Of a stretch of 11,194 nt of DNA, positions 1 through 6,842 are shown piece after piece (the first letter of the stretch is position 1; every line of letters begins with the position of its first letter). The notes beneath the pieces were generated by a model. The model did no database searches. It was not told where the DNA came from and saw only the letters and a program-made list of their open reading frames with translations. This stretch comes from a bacterium (GTDB lineage Bacteria; Patescibacteriota; Patescibacteriia; UBA1558; GWA2-36-10). Made by a program: the position numbers and the translations under genes. The stretch lies in contig JAUYFP010000025.1 of the NCBI GenBank assembly GCA_030690875.1, forward strand, positions 1 to 11,194, written 5' to 3'.

Positions 1-1
1 T

Positions 2-733
2 TTAGAAAAAATAAAAAACATCAGACCAACACCTCGCTGGCAATTTTTACTTAGAGATTATAGTGTTTGGATTTTAGGGGTAGTTTCCTTGGCTTTGGGC
101 AGTTTATCTTTTTCCGTGATTTTATTTATGCTGGCTAATAATGACTGGGATATATATAGTGAAATAAATAGTAGTTTTTTCAAATTTTTGTTGATAACTT
201 TGCCTTATTTTTGGCTGGTATTTTTACTTTTATTTTTGTTGGCGGCTTATTATAATTTTAAAAACACTAAACAAGGTTACAAGTTTCCTTTTTATAAAAT
301 TTCGCTAATAAGCATTTTATCCAGTATGCTCATCGGTGTATTTTTATATAATATGGGCATTGCTCAGGCCATAGAGGATTCTTTTAATAGGCGGGTGCCA
401 CTTTATCAAGAATTTTTTAATGTTAGAAAAAGGATTTGGATGCAGGCTGAAAAAGGGTTTTTAGCTGGTTATATTATAGCGCTTGACGAAGGTAAAATAA
501 GTTGCCAAGGCATTGATGGCCAAATTTGGGAAATATATAAGTCAGATGATTATCGTTGTCCACCGTTGATATTAAATGTTGGCGATAGACTGAGGCTAAT
601 GGGAGAGAAAATTGATAGCCAGACCTTTGAAGCGGATTGTATTTTACCTCTTAAAGGTATGAAATGGATGCACCCTATGTCAGCTCCGCCAATGGACGAA
701 AGAAAAATTGCGCCCATGCGTATTATTAGGTAG
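2..733 (+). CDS. Three-TM membrane protein with soluble C-terminal domain, 5'-truncated by window edge
   Basis: The reading frame is open from base 2 with no stop and no ATG upstream of an internal TTG at 89, so I take the gene to begin before the window. The visible part starts LEKIKNIRPTPRWQFLLRDY and runs straight into a hydrophobic segment. Two more hydrophobic segments follow (around bases 185-265 and 300-375). After them comes a cytosolic or extracytosolic domain of about 110 residues, with a compact beta-rich stretch and a Met-rich end (MHPMSAPPMDERKIAPM). I recall similar proteins in Patescibacteria, sometimes next to a sigma-70-family factor, which would suggest an anti-sigma-like role. 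That is memory only, and the neighbouring gene is outside the window. The function is unknown. The downstream secreted protein follows after 62 bases and is probably co-transcribed. Confidence 0.75.
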   Translation, partial: LEKIKNIRPTPRWQFLLRDYSVWILGVVSLALGSLSFSVILFMLANNDWDIYSEINSSFFKFLLITLPYFWLVFLLLFLLAAYYNFKNTKQGYKFPFYKISLISILSSMLIGVFLYNMGIAQAIEDSFNRRVPLYQEFFNVRKRIWMQAEKGFLAGYIIALDEGKISCQGIDGQIWEIYKSDDYRCPPLILNVGDRLRLMGEKIDSQTFEADCILPLKGMKWMHPMSAPPMDERKIAPMRIIR

Positions 734-795
734 AAGCGATTAGCTCAGCCGGCAAAAAGCAAAAGCTTTTATCTAATAAACTAACTAAAAAATAC

Positions 796-1227
796 ATGAA
801 GCAAAATAAATTGTATCTAATGGTAGCTGTTTTGGGTCTCATAATAACCACCTTGGCAGTTTCCACTGTCGCCTCTGCTTATCAGGGTAACCCAAGTGTC
901 AAAGGGCCAAATTATAGTGAGGAAGAGCGAGCTACTTTTGAAGCAAATCGTGATGCCTTGCAAACGGCTATCGAAAGCAGAGATTATAGCGCTTGGAAAG
1001 AGATTGTAGATAGCCGTCCCAAGATTACGGACTATGTTACGGCTGACAATTTTGACAAATTTGCCCAAATGCACGAGCTGATGATTGCTGGCAAGTTTGA
1101 AGAAGCCCAAGCCATACGAGAAGAGCTGGGTTTACCAGCAAGATTGCACGATAGCATGATGGGTCATGGACGAGGATCAATGATGGGTCGTGGAATGGGT
1201 ATCCAAAATCAAGTTACTAGTGATTAA
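796..1227 (+). CDS. Small secreted protein with Met/Gly/His-rich C-terminus, function unknown
   Basis: This 143-residue protein has a clear Sec signal peptide: a basic start (MKQNK), a hydrophobic core at residues 6-25, and a likely signal peptidase I site A26-S-A28|Y29. The mature part (about 115 aa) is predicted mostly helical and charged. It has a conserved-looking stretch, VTADNFDKFAQMHELMIAGK (81-100), then EELGLPARL, the kind of small helical repeat I associate with a recurring Patescibacteria family. The tail (121-135) is rich in Met, Gly, His and Arg (MMGHGRGSMMGRGMG), which could bind soft metals such as copper. That is an inference from composition. I found no catalytic motif. The ATG at 796 is preferred because it gives the full signal peptide; no Shine-Dalgarno sequence precedes it. 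The gene ends 25 bases before a hairpin terminator. Confidence 0.75.
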   Translation: MKQNKLYLMVAVLGLIITTLAVSTVASAYQGNPSVKGPNYSEEERATFEANRDALQTAIESRDYSAWKEIVDSRPKITDYVTADNFDKFAQMHELMIAGKFEEAQAIREELGLPARLHDSMMGHGRGSMMGRGMGIQNQVTSD

Positions 1228-1252
1228 AATATAGGTCATATTTTACCAAAAT

Positions 1253-1292
1253 AAAAAACACTCGGCATTTCGCGAAAGGCTGGGTGTTTTTT
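1253..1292. terminator. Bidirectional intrinsic terminator between convergent genes
   Basis: An inverted repeat has arms at 1253-1266 (AAAAAACACTCGGC) and 1279-1292 (GCTGGGTGTTTTTT). They form a 14-bp stem with two G-U wobbles, closed by a 12-base loop that is itself nearly palindromic (TTTCGCGAAA). An A6 run leads and a T6 run follows, so the element reads as a rho-independent terminator on both strands. It lies between the plus-strand secreted-protein gene and the minus-strand DoxX gene, whose stop codon is only one base away. Confidence 0.85.
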
Positions 1293-1293
1293 G

Positions 1294-1770
1294 TTATTCT
1301 AGGAATTTATATTTTTGTACTAGTTTGGTATTTTTCCACCAATTGCCTAGTCCAAAATTATCAGCTGCCTTAGTTGATTTTAAAACAAATAAAGTAAAGA
1401 TATAGATAATATGCTCGTCAATAATAGGATTGTGTTCAAGCGGCAGAGTGGCTAGGTACATTAAAAAAAGCATTAAGACGCCACTGTAAGTAGCTATTTT
1501 AGTGGCTATCCCAAGGATAAGCGCCAAACCGATAAGTAGCAAGCCCAGCATAAACAGCCAATCAACGATTGCTAGGCCAGCTAGATTTTGAAATAACTCT
1601 TTAAAGGGGCCACTGACAGCGAAGCGGAGAAAATTAGCTGTCGGCGAGATATTATTTAGCCAGCTCTGCTCTTTGGCAGTTGCCAGCCCTAGGCCAAAGA
1701 GCTTGTCCAAAAAAGCCCAGAAAAAAATCCAGCCCAAAAGTATTCTTAAAATAGCCAAAGTATATTTCAT
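1294..1770 (-). CDS. DoxX/DoxD-family membrane protein
   Basis: A 158-residue protein with four predicted transmembrane helices (about 4-25, 66-88, 92-111 and 117-133), the usual size and layout of the DoxX/DoxD family. Diagnostic features are the N-terminal LRILLGWIFFWAFLDKLFG (8-26), the following W37...SPT(42-44)..FLRF stretch, a glycine-rich helix 2-3 hairpin, and an NP..DEH motif (114-120) before the last helix. DoxD is the large subunit of thiosulfate:quinone oxidoreductase in Acidianus. Most bacterial DoxX members have no proven reaction and some are linked to redox stress. No DoxA partner is present here, so I would not claim thiosulfate oxidation. It is transcribed alone on the minus strand, with its own promoter and a shared terminator. 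The ATG at 1770 is the natural start, directly before helix 1. Confidence 0.8.
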   Translation of the reverse strand: MKYTLAILRILLGWIFFWAFLDKLFGLGLATAKEQSWLNNISPTANFLRFAVSGPFKELFQNLAGLAIVDWLFMLGLLLIGLALILGIATKIATYSGVLMLFLMYLATLPLEHNPIIDEHIIYIFTLFVLKSTKAADNFGLGNWWKNTKLVQKYKFLE

Positions 1771-1785
1771 AATGATTTTTGTTAG

Positions 1786-1814
1786 TTTATAAAGACATCT
1801 TAGCAGTTTTTTAA
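1786..1814 (-). promoter_or_regulatory. Predicted sigma-70-type promoter of the DoxX gene
   Basis: On the minus strand TTAAAA (1814-1809, four of six consensus bases) and TATAAA (1791-1786, five of six) are separated by 17 bases. The predicted start of transcription falls about 8-10 bases before the ATG at 1770, giving a very short leader. The -35 block overlaps that of the divergent promoter. In AT-rich DNA such matches arise easily, so confidence is modest. Confidence 0.4.
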
Positions 1815-1835
1815 AAAATATAAAAGTGCTATAAT
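1807..1835 (+). promoter_or_regulatory. Predicted extended -10 promoter for the SDR operon
   Basis: A perfect TATAAT lies at 1830-1835 and is preceded by TGC, giving the extended -10 form TGnTATAAT (1827-1835). The -35 position with 17-base spacing (1807-1812, TTTTTT) matches poorly, which is typical of extended -10 promoters. Predicted transcription starts near 1842, leaving a leader of about 19 bases before the ATG at 1861. Confidence 0.65.
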
Positions 1836-1840
1836 AGGAG

Positions 1841-1854
1841 TATTATTAATAATA
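1841..1854. repeat. AT-only 14-bp perfect palindrome at the SDR transcription start
   Basis: TATTATTAATAATA is its own reverse complement and sits just downstream of the -10 box, over the predicted start of transcription. This is where a repressor operator would act. It is AT-only, so chance is a real alternative. Confidence 0.3.
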
Positions 1855-1860
1855 TACTAT

Positions 1861-2664
1861 ATGGAAAATAAAAGCACCAAGGAATTATTTGATTTTAGTG
1901 GCAAAACAGCGCTCGTTACTGGCGGATCAATGGGTATTGGCTATGGGATTGTTCAGCGTTTTGCCGAAGCTGGCGCAAATATTGTGATTGCCGATGTGGC
2001 GGAAAAAGAAGCTAAGCTTAAAATAGCTGATTTGCAAAAAAAAGGCACTAAGGCGCTTTTTGTCAAAACAGACGTTAGTGATGAAAAACAGGTGAAAAAT
2101 TTGTTTAAAAAAACGCTTAGTGAGTTTGGCAACTTAGATATTTTAGTCAATAACGCTGGTATTTTTCCTTCGGTGCCGGTTCTGGATATGGATTTGACGC
2201 TTTGGGAAAAAATTCAGGCCATAAATCTGCGAGGAGTATTTTTGTGCTCCAGAGAAGCGGCCAAAATAATGAAAGAAAAAGGTAAGGGTAATATTATCAA
2301 TATCGCTTCCATAGACGCTTTGCACCCAAGTGGCCTTGGTCTGGCTGCTTATGACGCCTCAAAACACGGGGTTTGGGGTTTTACTAAGAATTTTGCCTTG
2401 GAAGTCACCAAATACGGCATTAGAGTAAATGCCATTGCTCCCGGCGGTGTGAGCACTGAAGGAGTGGAAAAAATGACCGGCGGAGCAGTCAAGGCCGGTT
2501 CTACTGGTGGTGATTTAATTAAGCAGTTTACGGCCAAAATTCCTTTGGGACGCTTTGGTGTGCCGGACGATATTGCCCTGGCCACTTTGTTTTTGGCTAG
2601 CGACGCCTCTAGTTATGTGGTGGGCGAAATATTGGTGGTAGACGGTGGATATTTATTAAGTTAA
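1861..2664 (+). CDS. Short-chain dehydrogenase/reductase (classical SDR, NAD-type)
   Basis: A 267-residue, full-length classical SDR with a Rossmann fold. Seen in the sequence are the cofactor loop TGGSMGIG (20-27), D45 at the end of strand 2, the NNAG motif (97-100), the structural N122, and catalytic S150, Y164 and K168 (YDASK). All four members of the N-S-Y-K tetrad are intact. An acidic residue at the position of D45 usually selects NAD(H) over NADP(H) in this family. The C-terminus has the usual PLGRFGVPDDIA and VVDGGY elements. It resembles FabG and glucose/gluconate or sorbitol dehydrogenases. The substrate cannot be read from the sequence, and FabG is less likely if the host lacks fatty acid synthesis, as many CPR bacteria do. 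It is the first gene of a three-gene unit, with its own extended -10 promoter. The start has no Shine-Dalgarno; AGGAG at 1836-1840 is too distant. Confidence 0.9.
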   Translation: MENKSTKELFDFSGKTALVTGGSMGIGYGIVQRFAEAGANIVIADVAEKEAKLKIADLQKKGTKALFVKTDVSDEKQVKNLFKKTLSEFGNLDILVNNAGIFPSVPVLDMDLTLWEKIQAINLRGVFLCSREAAKIMKEKGKGNIINIASIDALHPSGLGLAAYDASKHGVWGFTKNFALEVTKYGIRVNAIAPGGVSTEGVEKMTGGAVKAGSTGGDLIKQFTAKIPLGRFGVPDDIALATLFLASDASSYVVGEILVVDGGYLLS

Positions 2665-2670
2665 TTTAAT

Positions 2671-3030
2671 ATGGGTAAATTAAATAATGATTTTGGTATA
2701 ATTTTCTGGACGCATTTGTCAGTGATTATTATTTTTATTTTAACGCCATTTTTTTTACCTTATTATATTATTTTTTGTTTAGTAATATTATTTTATATTC
2801 AGAATTTGTTGTTTAAAAATTGTATTTTGACCAAGGCCCAGCTTAAAAATAAAGAAGGAATGGCCGAAGATGAGTCTAGCTTCTTTGTTTATTATTTTAA
2901 AAAAATAGGCTTTCCTGTCAACGCCAAAAGAATTAAAAAATATTTTTCTTGGTCTATTTTATGGCTAGTGTTTATTTTTTCGCTTTTCTGGCAATTGGAT
3001 TTAGGTAAAAGTCCGCTGTGGTTTAAGTAA
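2671..3030 (+). CDS. Small membrane protein, function unknown
   Basis: This 119-residue protein is not assignable to a named family with certainty. It has two adjacent hydrophobic segments (about 10-26 and 28-47), then a polar loop beginning with the motif C51-I-L-T54, and a third hydrophobic segment (about 92-110). The C-L-T motif after a helix pair recalls the CPLT region of DUF2784-like small membrane proteins, but this is a weak resemblance. Aromatic and Ile-rich composition is strong. It starts 6 bases after the SDR stop codon, so the two are almost certainly co-transcribed. No Shine-Dalgarno is visible. It could help anchor or supply the SDR reaction, but nothing in the sequence demonstrates this. 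Confidence 0.65.
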   Translation: MGKLNNDFGIIFWTHLSVIIIFILTPFFLPYYIIFCLVILFYIQNLLFKNCILTKAQLKNKEGMAEDESSFFVYYFKKIGFPVNAKRIKKYFSWSILWLVFIFSLFWQLDLGKSPLWFK

Positions 3031-3048
3031 AAATTATAAATATATTTA

Positions 3049-3066
3049 ATTATTAAATTTAATAAT
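3049..3066. repeat. AT-only 18-bp perfect palindrome abutting a start codon
   Basis: ATTATTAAATTTAATAAT is perfectly self-complementary and ends on the base before the ATG at 3067. It shares the outer half-sites ATTATT/AATAAT with the palindrome at 1841-1854. It could be an operator or a weak start-site hairpin. It is AT-only, so chance is possible. Confidence 0.3.
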
Positions 3067-3672
3067 ATGGCAAAAAAAATTAAAAAAACCAAAAAAATAA
3101 AAAGCGTCAAACTACCTAGTAAAGTTATTGCTTATTTGAACAAGGCGGGTATTAAGCATGATTTGTTGGAGCATAAGACAGCTTATACCGCTGTTGATGT
3201 TGCTAATACCATGAAAAAAAAGTTAGAGGAAGTAACCAAAGCATTGCTGGTAAGAGCGGATAGAGATTATTATTTAGTGATTTTGCCAGCTGATCATAAT
3301 CTTGATTTTGACAAGTTAAGGAAATTGGTAAGCAAACATAATCAAAAAGACGTCAAAGTCATTAAGATTCCAGCGGAGCAGGTAGCCAAAGATGTTTTGC
3401 AAATAAAAAATGACGCCATGACCGCTTTTGGCAGTTTGTATAAATTGCCGGTTATCATGGAAAAAAAACTAGCCAATCTCAAAAAAGCTGTTTTTGCTTC
3501 TGAGAGTTTTAATCACTCGGTGGAAATGGCGGTTAAGGATTTTATTGAAATGGAAAAAGCCCTATTAGGTTCATTTGGAGTAAAAAGAAAAATTAAGAAA
3601 GTGGCCGTTTCTAAAAAGAAAAAAGCTCTTCATAAAAAAGCTAAAAAAACAGCTAAGAAGAGGAAAAAATAA
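3067..3672 (+). CDS. YbaK/ProX-type aminoacyl-tRNA deacylase with lysine-rich tails
   Basis: The central part (about 18-168) matches the YbaK/aminoacyl-tRNA-synthetase-associated editing domain. Seen are LLEHKTAYTAVDVA (33-46), then EEVTKALLVRAD (54-65), where K58 corresponds to the essential lysine of YbaK/ProX proteins, then the strand YLVILPADHNLD and the late AFGSLYKLPVIME region. Members of this family hydrolyse mischarged tRNAs such as Cys-tRNA(Pro) or Ala-tRNA(Pro) in trans, in the cytoplasm. Which mischarged species is used here cannot be told. Both ends are unusual: a short Lys-rich lead (MAKKIKKTKKIK) and a tail of about 30 residues (171-201) made largely of Lys, Ala and Arg. The tail resembles histone-like tails and could hold tRNA (inference). 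It is the last gene of the SDR unit, 36 AT-only bases after the membrane protein, with no Shine-Dalgarno. Confidence 0.82.
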   Translation: MAKKIKKTKKIKSVKLPSKVIAYLNKAGIKHDLLEHKTAYTAVDVANTMKKKLEEVTKALLVRADRDYYLVILPADHNLDFDKLRKLVSKHNQKDVKVIKIPAEQVAKDVLQIKNDAMTAFGSLYKLPVIMEKKLANLKKAVFASESFNHSVEMAVKDFIEMEKALLGSFGVKRKIKKVAVSKKKKALHKKAKKTAKKRKK

Positions 3673-3684
3673 TAATTTTTTGAC

Positions 3685-3726
3685 AGCCCCGCCCGTCCTT
3701 CGACTACGCTCAGGACGGGCGGGGCT
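3685..3726. repeat. GC-rich REP-like palindrome (core CCTTCGACTACGCTCAGG)
   Basis: Perfect 15-base arms at 3685-3699 (AGCCCCGCCCGTCCT) and 3712-3726 (AGGACGGGCGGGGCT) flank a 12-base loop. The element is far richer in G+C than its surroundings. There is no T-run after it on either strand (TATTAATT on plus, GTCAAAAAATT on minus), so it is not a standard intrinsic terminator, although the hairpin could still stop transcription or protect the mRNA end. From memory, palindromes with a CTTCGACT-n-CGCTCAG core are dispersed in many bacterial genomes, which fits a REP/MITE-like repeat. Confidence 0.75.
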
Positions 3727-3753
3727 TATTAATTAAAATATTTTAGCTGAGCT

Positions 3754-3782
3754 TTGTGTTTATAGCTCTTTTTTGGTATAAT
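3754..3782 (+). promoter_or_regulatory. Predicted promoter of the type IV pilus operon
   Basis: A perfect -10 TATAAT at 3777-3782 lies 17 bases from a weak -35 (TTGTGT, 3754-3759, retaining TTG). Transcription would start near 3789 and leave an AT-rich leader of about 36 bases before the pilB ATG at 3825. No comparable promoter was noticed inside the following genes, so this one probably drives all six. Confidence 0.6.
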
Positions 3783-3824
3783 ATTAGATGTTAAGATAAT
3801 TTTTATTTAGCTAATTTATATAAA

Positions 3825-5555
3825 ATGAGTAGTAAATTACCGATTTCTCAGGAAGATTTAAAGAAGATATTGTTTGAGGCTAAGGCAATAAGCACCAAGG
3901 ACTGGGAAGCAGCCGAAGATAATGCCCACCGCCGCCGTCGGAGCATTGAAGAAGTGCTGATCGAAAGAGGTTTTGTTAATATTCAGTATTTATATGAGTT
4001 GGTTGGCGATAAGTTGGATGTGCCTTATGTAAATTTGCGCAAAAGGAAACTTGATCCGGCTGTTTTAGGCGAATTAACTGAAGCGATTGTCAAAGATGCT
4101 AAGGCCATACCATTTTCTGTCAATGGACAAAATATAAAAGTCGCTTTTGTTTATCCAAAAGATAAAGCCAAAGTGGCCTTGGTGAAAAAGGCCAGCCAAA
4201 AAAAAGTTGAAGTATTTTTGACTAGTTATAAAAATTTTGTCTACGCTTCCCGCCTTTATCGGACCGATATTCAAGAAGAGCTCAATAAGATATTGAATGA
4301 AAAAATATTAAAAGTTGAGGGCCGGCCAACGGAAATAGAGATTCCGGTGATAAAAATAATTGACGCGATTTTGGAGGCGGCGATGTTTGAGCAGGCCTCG
4401 GATATTCATATTGAAGCTTTGCCCGACGCGGTAGTAGTCAGATTCAGAGTGGACGGTGATTTGCACGATCGGGTGGAGTTGCCATCTTCTATTCATGACG
4501 CCATAGTGGCTCGCATTAAGATATTATCAAATTTGAGAATTGACGAGCATAGAGTTCCCCAAGACGGACGCTTTTCTTTTAAAATTGAAGATGAGGAAGA
4601 GTCAGTCAGAGTTTCAGTTATTCCGGCTTTTTACGGAGAAAAAGTGGTCATGAGGTTGATGACTGATGATGCTCAAAATATGACTTTGGAAGATTTGGGA
4701 TTTTCGGAACACAACATCAAAATCATGAACCGGCAGATAAAAAAACCTTTTGGCATGATTTTAGTGGTCGGTCCTACGGGCTCGGGAAAAACCACAACTC
4801 TTTATTCAGTTCTAAATATTTTAAATACCGAAGAAGTGAATATTTGCACGATTGAGGATCCAATTGAATACGGAGTTAATCGCGTCAATCAAACACAGGT
4901 AAATCCTAAGGCTGGTTATGATTTTGCCACTGGACTAAGAGCTTTACTTCGCCAAGATCCAGACATTATCATGATCGGTGAGATCAGAGATAAAGATACG
5001 GCTCAAATTGCCGTTAGAGCCGGTTTGACCGGACACTTGGTATTATCTACCTTACACACCAATAACGCCGCCGGCGCCCCACCACGGCTCTTAGACATGG
5101 AAGTAGAGTCGTTTTTGGTGGCTTCCACCTTGAATGTGGTGATTGCTCAGCGATTGGTAAGAAAAATTTGCTTAAACTGCATTGAAAGCTACCATTTGAC
5201 TAAAGAAGAGATGCGTAGTTTATCCAAAGAGCTTGATTTGGAAGAAATGCTTAATCGTTTCAAGCAACTAGAAGTAGTGGAAAACAAAGTGAAATCATTT
5301 GGCGAATTGACTTTTTATCGCGGCAAAGGATGTTCGCGTTGCAATGGTTCTGGTTACAGCAAAAGAATGGGTGTTTTGGAAATTTTGGAAAATACTGAAA
5401 AAGTTCGTGATTTAATAGTTAGAAATTCCTCTTCTTCTGACTTGCAAAAAGTAGCTATGCAGGAAGGCATGGTGACTATTTTTGAAGATGGCATGCAGAA
5501 AGCTCTTTTAGGAGTAACTACTATTGAAGAAGTTTTGCGTATAAAAAAAGAATAA
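3825..5555 (+). CDS. pilB: Type IV pilus assembly ATPase PilB (GspE/PulE family)
   Basis: This 576-residue hexameric ATPase powers pilus extension from the cytoplasmic face. An N-terminal GspE-II/MshEN-like domain (about 30-150) precedes the N2D and ATPase domains. Motifs seen: EQASDIHIE in the N2 region, Walker A GPTGSGKT (316-323, K322), an Asp box (CTIEDPIEY), Walker B DPDIIMIGEIRD (378-389, E386), the His box TGHLVLSTLHTN (402-413), and a tetracysteine zinc site C449-x2-C452 and C503-x2-C506. The zinc site and the N-terminal domain favour PilB over the retraction ATPase PilT, which lacks both. Length and motifs are complete. It is the first gene of the pilus operon; pilC follows after 6 bases. 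The ATG at 3825 has no Shine-Dalgarno. Confidence 0.96.
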   Translation: MSSKLPISQEDLKKILFEAKAISTKDWEAAEDNAHRRRRSIEEVLIERGFVNIQYLYELVGDKLDVPYVNLRKRKLDPAVLGELTEAIVKDAKAIPFSVNGQNIKVAFVYPKDKAKVALVKKASQKKVEVFLTSYKNFVYASRLYRTDIQEELNKILNEKILKVEGRPTEIEIPVIKIIDAILEAAMFEQASDIHIEALPDAVVVRFRVDGDLHDRVELPSSIHDAIVARIKILSNLRIDEHRVPQDGRFSFKIEDEEESVRVSVIPAFYGEKVVMRLMTDDAQNMTLEDLGFSEHNIKIMNRQIKKPFGMILVVGPTGSGKTTTLYSVLNILNTEEVNICTIEDPIEYGVNRVNQTQVNPKAGYDFATGLRALLRQDPDIIMIGEIRDKDTAQIAVRAGLTGHLVLSTLHTNNAAGAPPRLLDMEVESFLVASTLNVVIAQRLVRKICLNCIESYHLTKEEMRSLSKELDLEEMLNRFKQLEVVENKVKSFGELTFYRGKGCSRCNGSGYSKRMGVLEILENTEKVRDLIVRNSSSSDLQKVAMQEGMVTIFEDGMQKALLGVTTIEEVLRIKKE

Positions 5556-5561
5556 AATAAA

Positions 5562-6821
5562 ATGGAATATTTAGATAACAAACACAAAAAAATTGACGAT
5601 TTTCCTTTGATACAATTGGATAAGTTGAGCGCTGATGGAGAATTCACTAAAGTTCCCAACAAAGCAAAAATGAGCTCCTTTAAGCTTTACACGGGCAAGC
5701 CGGAAAAAAAGAAGAGCGCTCCTAAGTCTAAGGTTAAAAAAGAAGTAAAACCAGTAGCGAAAAAAAGTTTTTCTTTTGGCATGGTTAGTTTGACAGAAAA
5801 AATGATGTTTATGGACAATCTTTCCACCATGCTTAAAGCTGGCTTGGCTTTGGCTCCGGCTTTAAAAACTTTAAAAAAAGAAATTAAAAATAAATATTTT
5901 AGAAAAGTAGTTGATTATTTGGATCAACATGTGGAAAATGGACAGCTTTTGTCAAAAGGCATGAGTAATTATCCAAAAGTTTTTCCAGAAATGATTATTG
6001 CCACCGTTGAAGTTGGAGAAAATACTGGTATGCTGGCCGATTCTTTTGCCCATTTGGCAGAAATAATGAAATCCCAAAAACAATTGCGCAGTAAGATAAT
6101 TAGCGCTTTGATGTATCCTAGTATTGTTTTGCTGGCTCTAATTGGTGTGAGTTTGTTTTTGGCTCTATCTATATTTCCTCAGCTGATTGATTTATTCGCG
6201 TCAGCCAATGTTAAACTGCCTTTTGTTTTGCGGGCAGTTCAAGCAATAAATTTTTTCTTAAGAAATTATTCTTTTTATGCTATCGGGGGAATTATAGTTT
6301 TTATTATAATCTTAAAAATAATATTTAACATTCCTAAGCCAAAATTATTTTTGCATACCTTTTGTTTAAATATTCCTTTTGCCGGTCGGCTGATAAAAGA
6401 AATATCGCTGACTAGTTTTACGGGAAATTTAAACGCCCTACTAGCCGCTGGTTTGGCCATAGTGCAATCAATGGACATCGTCGCCAAGACTTTGGGAAAT
6501 ATGCGCTATCGCAAAGAAATTCTGGCTATGTCTGATGAATTGGAAAAAGGCAACTCTCTGGAAAAAGCCATGGCTAAGCGACCGGACCTTTTTCCGTCTT
6601 TGACTATCCAACTTTGTCAGGTAGGAGAGACAACTGGTGAATTGGAAAATATTTTGCTTAAAATATCAAGATTTTATGAAGAGCGAGTCAACAATGTATT
6701 GACTAATCTGTCTACTATTATTGAACCGGTTTTGCTGGTAATTGTCGGCGTGGCCGTTGGTTTTATCGCTATTTCGGTTATTGGGCCAATGTATGAATTG
6801 ACTAGCAGTTTTGCTCCGTAA
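5562..6821 (+). CDS. pilC: Type IV pilus inner-membrane platform protein PilC (GspF family)
   Basis: A 419-residue polytopic platform protein that couples the PilB motor to pilin insertion. Two GspF repeats are visible, each with the family signature: EVGENTG (150-156) and QVGETTG (353-359). Three hydrophobic segments lie at about 182-211, 238-258 and 383-408, the usual topology, with SALMYPSIV before the first. The first 70 residues are an extension rich in Lys, Ser and Pro (for example KPEKKKSAPKSKVKKE) before the first GspF domain at about residue 75. This is probably a disordered cytoplasmic tail. An internal ATG (M37) could be an alternative start, but the upstream ATG lies at the short spacing (6 bases) seen across this operon. 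The gene is intact and followed by the minor pilin genes. Confidence 0.95.
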   Translation: MEYLDNKHKKIDDFPLIQLDKLSADGEFTKVPNKAKMSSFKLYTGKPEKKKSAPKSKVKKEVKPVAKKSFSFGMVSLTEKMMFMDNLSTMLKAGLALAPALKTLKKEIKNKYFRKVVDYLDQHVENGQLLSKGMSNYPKVFPEMIIATVEVGENTGMLADSFAHLAEIMKSQKQLRSKIISALMYPSIVLLALIGVSLFLALSIFPQLIDLFASANVKLPFVLRAVQAINFFLRNYSFYAIGGIIVFIIILKIIFNIPKPKLFLHTFCLNIPFAGRLIKEISLTSFTGNLNALLAAGLAIVQSMDIVAKTLGNMRYRKEILAMSDELEKGNSLEKAMAKRPDLFPSLTIQLCQVGETTGELENILLKISRFYEERVNNVLTNLSTIIEPVLLVIVGVAVGFIAISVIGPMYELTSSFAP

Positions 6822-6842
6822 ATATAAAAATAAAATTTGTTC

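Noticed and set aside
736..753. GCGATTAGCTCAGCCGGC resembles the 5' end and D-arm of a tRNA
   Set aside because: The sequence continues into AAAAAGC and AAAAGCTTTT with no anticodon arm, T-arm or acceptor partner. At most a fragment, probably chance.
755..770. AAAAGC-AAAA-GCTTTT hairpin between the first two plus-strand genes as a terminator
   Set aside because: A six-pair A/T-dominated stem without a following T-run is too weak. The two genes are close and co-oriented.
817..1110. Open frame on the minus strand opposite the secreted-protein gene
   Set aside because: It lies antisense to a gene with a clear signal peptide, and its translation shows no recognisable domain.
1953..2585. Three minus-strand open frames opposite the SDR gene
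   Set aside because: They mirror the codons of a complete SDR with all catalytic residues; no independent coding signal.
3680..3685. TTGACA as a -35 box before the pilus operon
   Set aside because: The matching -10 position would fall inside the GC-rich palindrome (no TATAAT-like hexamer). The TATAAT at 3777 is a better candidate.
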